From the NCBI GenBank assembly GCA_034679345.1, contig JAXDAY010000001.1, positions 1 through 27,634 on the forward strand: 27,634 nucleotides of DNA, written 5' to 3'. Of the stretch, positions 26,401 to 27,634 are shown piece after piece. The stretch's first letter is position 1. Each line of letters opens with the position of its first letter. Made by a program: the position numbers and the translations under genes. The stretch comes from JAXDAY01 sp034679345. GTDB taxonomy: Bacteria; Eisenbacteria; RBG-16-71-46; CAIMUX01; VGJL01. Under the pieces are notes generated by a model. The model was not told the DNA's origin. It did no database searches and worked only from the letters and a program-made list of their open reading frames with translations.

Positions 26401-26759
26401 GGCACTGGGCGACGGGGCTCTTTTTCACCGCGACTTCGATGATCGGCTTCATCGCCTTGGCCGGCATCATCGTGCGAAACTCGATTCTTCTGGTCGACTT
26501 CATCAACCTGGAGCTGGAGCAGGGCTCGACGCTGGAGGAATCGGTCCTCAAAGCGGGAGCCGTGCGTTTCCGGCCGATCGTTCTCACCGCCGCCGCGCTG
26601 GTCGTCGGCGGGCTCGTGATCATTCTCGATCCGATCTTCCAGGGACTGGCCGTCTCCCTCATCTTCGGGGTCGTGGTCGCGACAGCGCTCACGTTGGTGG
26701 TCATCCCATTGCTCTATTACATTTACCTGCGCGCCACCAAGGGCGCGCACGTGAGGTGA
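23490..26759 (+). CDS. RND-family efflux permease
   Basis: A 1089-aa inner-membrane proton antiporter of the AcrB/CusA superfamily; twelve helices and two large periplasmic loops are expected. The first helix is followed by PREEEPQIQVPMIDV and FPGATAKEVEERVSMPLE. The proton relay has Asp435-Asp436 in GILVDDAIVVVENIHRHF (AcrB Asp407/408), while the position of AcrB Lys940 is Arg996 in GIIVRNSILLVDF. That replacement fits a branch away from classical drug pumps. Substrate (metal, organic or sulfur compound) cannot be told from sequence. It is followed after 3 bp by a DUF2892 gene and then a PII-like gene. Confidence 0.92.
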   Translation: MTQPIDRGALALRNVRKSLGASGRVAQAFINNKLTPLLVVFSLALGVFAVLITPREEEPQIQVPMIDVLVPFPGATAKEVEERVSMPLEKLVWEIPGIDYVYTTSSPSFGMAIVQFKVGQNTEESLVKLYTKLMANADRIPPGAGPPLVKPKSIDDVPIVALTFYSERYGSHELRKVAEEAALEIKKIPNISEATVIGGEPRQMVVTLDPERLRGYGTSALAIAQSLRQANWNLPVGSISEANREISLSAGGFLRTADDVGRVVVGVRDGRPIHLREVAEVRDGAAERVNYVLFGAGPLAADKGIEEGIADLSAVTLAISKKKGSNAVSLAKQIEAKLDRMRGSFIPTGVEVAVTRDYGETAGEKSNELILHVLIATGAVVLLMLFALGRREAVVVLVAVPVTLALTLFASTLLGYTLNRVTLFALIFAIGILVDDAIVVVENIHRHFQLKWTTPEKAAIFATDEVGNPTILATFTVIAALLPLAFVSGMMGPYMRPIPINASAAMFFSLLVAFIVTPWVTLRVLGKHAGHGKGDVTAPLEETPSEKRIERIYTGVMRPLISRPRLRAIALAGVGVLLLASVSLIFVRAVRVKMLPYDNKSEFQVIIDMPEGTTLEQTAAAAQALAGVVRELPEVTDYQIYAGTAGPINFNGLVRHYFLRQGANVADIQVNLAAKHHRKRQSHEIAKSVRPLLEPVAMRYGARIKVSEVPPGPPVLSTMVAEIYGPDPGRQLEVAASVRRIFETTEGIVDVDWYVEDPQEKLEFRVDARKAALSGITPEMISQELRMAGAGAEVGLLHTEQGREAVPIVLTMARTERPQLASLQAISLHAPDGRMVPLASLVEIVKTTVEPSIYHKNLRRVVYVTGEVAGAQESPIYGILNMEKKIAQLKIPEGYEIEQLYSAPPDSEERIRLKWDGEWQITYEVFRDMGIAFAAVMLLVYVLVVAWFRSFLTPLIIMTPIPLTLIGILPGHWATGLFFTATSMIGFIALAGIIVRNSILLVDFINLELEQGSTLEESVLKAGAVRFRPIVLTAAALVVGGLVIILDPIFQGLAVSLIFGVVVATALTLVVIPLLYYIYLRATKGAHVR

Positions 26760-26762
26760 CGG

Positions 26763-26951
26763 ATGAACGTCAATGAGTGGCTCCGCGCGATTGCCGGTCT
26801 CTTCGTCCTAATCTCCGTGGCCCTCGGCCACTGGGCGAGCCCCTATTTCTTCCTGTTCACGGCCTTCGTGGGACTGAACCTACTGCAGTCGGGCTTCACG
26901 AAGTGGTGTCCGATGATGGCGATCCTGCATGCCTTCAAGGTGAGGGATTAG
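26763..26951 (+). CDS. DUF2892 (YgaP-like transmembrane) small membrane protein
   Basis: A 62-aa protein with two hydrophobic helices (about 7-22 and 27-42) and the family motif GFTKWCPMMAIL near the C-terminus, with a single Cys at position 49. In YgaP this domain anchors a rhodanese; here it stands alone. It starts 3 bp after the permease stop and 3 bp before the PII-like gene, so it belongs to the efflux operon. Its role in pump function is unknown. Confidence 0.82.
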   Translation: MNVNEWLRAIAGLFVLISVALGHWASPYFFLFTAFVGLNLLQSGFTKWCPMMAILHAFKVRD

Positions 26952-26954
26952 CGA

Positions 26955-27245
26955 ATGCAGCCGCAGATGCTCATGATCATCGTTCAGAGCGAGTACAAGG
27001 AGAAGCTCGAGGTTGCGCTCTCCGACCGGCACGTGCTCGGCTACACCGAGATCCCGACGGTCTACGGGATCGGGACGAGCGGTCCGCGGCTCGGCTCGCG
27101 GGCCTTCCCCGAGACCTCCTCGATCGTTCTGACGGTGGTCGAGAAGGAGAAGGTCGAGGAGCTGCTCGCGGCGATCGATTCCTCCTGCGCGGATTGTAGG
27201 TCGGCGATGCGGATGATCGTCTGGAACGTCGACCGGATGCTCTGA
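26955..27245 (+). CDS. PII-like signalling protein
   Basis: A 96-aa protein with the ferredoxin-like beta-alpha-beta pattern of PII proteins: strand MLMIIVQSEY, helix KEKLEVALSDR, a short T-loop-like segment (GIGTSGPRLGSRAF), strand SSIVLTVVEKE, helix KVEELLAAID. It lacks the uridylylation-type T-loop Tyr and classical PII nucleotide motifs, so it is not GlnB/GlnK. A CxxC (SSCADCRS, near the C-terminus) could bind a metal or respond to redox. PII-like proteins are known beside RND heavy-metal pump genes, so a role in tuning the pump is plausible. It ends the operon. Confidence 0.72.
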   Translation: MQPQMLMIIVQSEYKEKLEVALSDRHVLGYTEIPTVYGIGTSGPRLGSRAFPETSSIVLTVVEKEKVEELLAAIDSSCADCRSAMRMIVWNVDRML

Positions 27246-27285
27246 TCCACGCGACGGTCCCCGCGCGCCTGGCGCCTCGGTGCGG

Positions 27286-27361
27286 GAGCGCGGGCGGGAG
27301 TCTCCGTCGGAGGCGGAAAGATGCGCAGGGCCGCCTCCTCCGGCGACTCGCGCCCGCGCTC
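27286..27361. repeat. Hairpin unit 1
   Basis: Left arm 27286-27316, loop 27317-27330, right arm 27331-27361. The outer 11 bp pair perfectly (GAGCGCGGGCG/CGCCCGCGCTC) and the inner 8 bp pair perfectly (GGAGGCGG/CCGCCTCC). Mismatches are at stem positions 12, 18, 22 and 23. Confidence 0.85.
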
Positions 27362-27385
27362 ATTCTGGCGCGATGGCCGGCTCGG

Positions 27386-27461
27386 GAGCGCGGCCGGGAG
27401 TTTCCGTCGGACGCGGAGGAATGCGCAGGGCCGCGTCCTCCGGTAACTCCCGCCCGCGCTC
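27386..27461. repeat. Hairpin unit 2
   Basis: Exactly 100 bp from unit 1 with the same geometry. Relative to unit 1, stem pair 17 changes C-G to T-A and pair 27 changes G-C to C-G, both arms altered together. Pair 12 becomes G-C, while pair 9 is lost. Confidence 0.85.
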
Positions 27462-27485
27462 GTTCTGGCGCCATGGCCGGCTCGG

Positions 27486-27561
27486 AGGGGCGTTCGGGAG
27501 TCCCTCTCGAACGCGGCCCGGGTGGCCTCCCCGCGTTCGAGAGGGACTCTCGAACGCCCTC
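27486..27561. repeat. Hairpin unit 3, near-perfect stem with different sequence
   Basis: Same register as units 1 and 2 but with many arm bases replaced. Pairs 2-30 are all canonical or G-U, with only pair 1 unmatched. The loop is also different (CCCGGGTGGCCTCC) but still 14 nt. Each arm can fold on itself; the right arm makes a perfect 11-bp stem with the loop GGA. Confidence 0.85.
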
Positions 27562-27575
27562 ACTCCGGAAGCTAG

Positions 27576-27634
27576 CGGCGCGACCGGGAGTCCCCGTCGG
27601 AGGCGGAGAGATCGACAGGGCCGCCTCCTCCGGG
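27576..27634. repeat. Hairpin unit 4, cut by the window end
   Basis: Left arm 27576-27606, loop 27607-27620, and the first 14 bases of the right arm. It resembles unit 1, but pair 18, mismatched in units 1 and 2, is here C-G. The rest lies outside the window. Confidence 0.7.

Larger units (their letters stand above)
27269..27634. repeat. Tandem array of about 100-bp long-hairpin units (at least four, running off the window end)
   Basis: Four units each form a stem of about 31 bp with a 14-nt loop. Loops lie at 27317-27330, 27417-27430, 27517-27530 and 27607-27620, so spacing is 100, 100 and 90. Units 1 and 2 are separated from their neighbours by a similar 24-nt spacer (27362-27385 and 27462-27485, with TTCTGGCGC and ATGGCCGGCTCGG); the spacer after unit 3 is shorter and different. 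A decayed spacer (CTGGCGCC at 27269) marks the left end. Shared positions are GGGAGT in the left arm and GCGG/CCGC at the loop. The region does not look coding and is not a CRISPR array, since arms rather than whole units are conserved. It follows the efflux operon, so the first hairpin may also stop transcription. Confidence 0.85.

Noticed and set aside
24996..26750. 584-codon minus-strand open frame opposite the RND permease
   Set aside because: Same GC-driven shadow; no recognisable motif, and the sense strand is a clear transporter.
26977..27563. Minus-strand open frames through the hairpin array (26977-27474, 27360-27563)
   Set aside because: Arg/Pro/Ser-rich translations of a palindromic GC-rich repeat with a 100-bp period; no ribosome site, and one runs antisense to the PII-like gene.
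27269..27634. CRISPR array or integron attC sites in the terminal repeats
   Set aside because: CRISPR repeats are near identical with unique spacers, whereas here the arms vary and the spacers recur. The attC boxes RYYYAAC and GTTRRRY are not present, and no cassette genes lie between units.

Overview
The window is GC-rich bacterial chromosome with dense, mostly co-oriented gene blocks. The secreted subtilase ends in a FlgD-like Ig tail carrying the QPNPFNP motif. That tail, together with an 11-subunit complex I operon and RND efflux genes, suggests a Gram-negative bacterium of the FCB-like candidate phyla (Eisenbacteria, Latescibacteria and similar). No rRNA or marker gene is present, so this placement is an inference.

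Layout: (1) 120-5960, minus strand: a transglutaminase-like exported protein, a translationally coupled DUF3857/transglutaminase-fold protein that has lost its catalytic residues, and a large secreted S8 protease with its own extended -10 promoter. (2) 6139-6336: a tiny hyperacidic protein closed by a strong hairpin terminator. (3) 6581-7917: a PP2C-type phosphatase converging on, and overlapping by 52 bp, a SpoU-family RNA methyltransferase. (4) 8044-18229: nuoABCDHIJKLMN, a complete membrane arm plus quinone module without the NADH module NuoEFG, followed closely by an M29 aminopeptidase (18239) and an aldo/keto reductase (19517). (5) 20517-27245: an ArsR-type repressor divergent from a tripartite RND efflux operon (TolC-like, adaptor, permease) that ends with a DUF2892 membrane protein and a PII-like protein. 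The two directions share one AT-rich palindromic promoter. (6) 27269 to the window end: an array of about 100-bp units, each a long hairpin of about 31 bp with a 14-nt loop.

The most unusual feature is the terminal hairpin array. Loop positions repeat at 27317, 27417, 27517 and 27607. The arms differ between units, but most changes are matched by compensating changes in the opposite arm, so the fold is kept while the sequence drifts. No coding frame explains it (period 100, not a multiple of 3), and I do not recognise it as a named element.

Other points of interest: a possible 34-codon leader ORF that would start one base after the predicted efflux transcription start and end in an ATGA overlap with the TolC-like gene; a second apparent one-base-leader (leaderless) promoter at the transglutaminase gene; the active/inactive transglutaminase pair; and the acidic mini-protein (45 of 65 residues D/E). 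Promoters were judged by eye against the sigma-70 consensus, and all family calls come from motifs, not searches.
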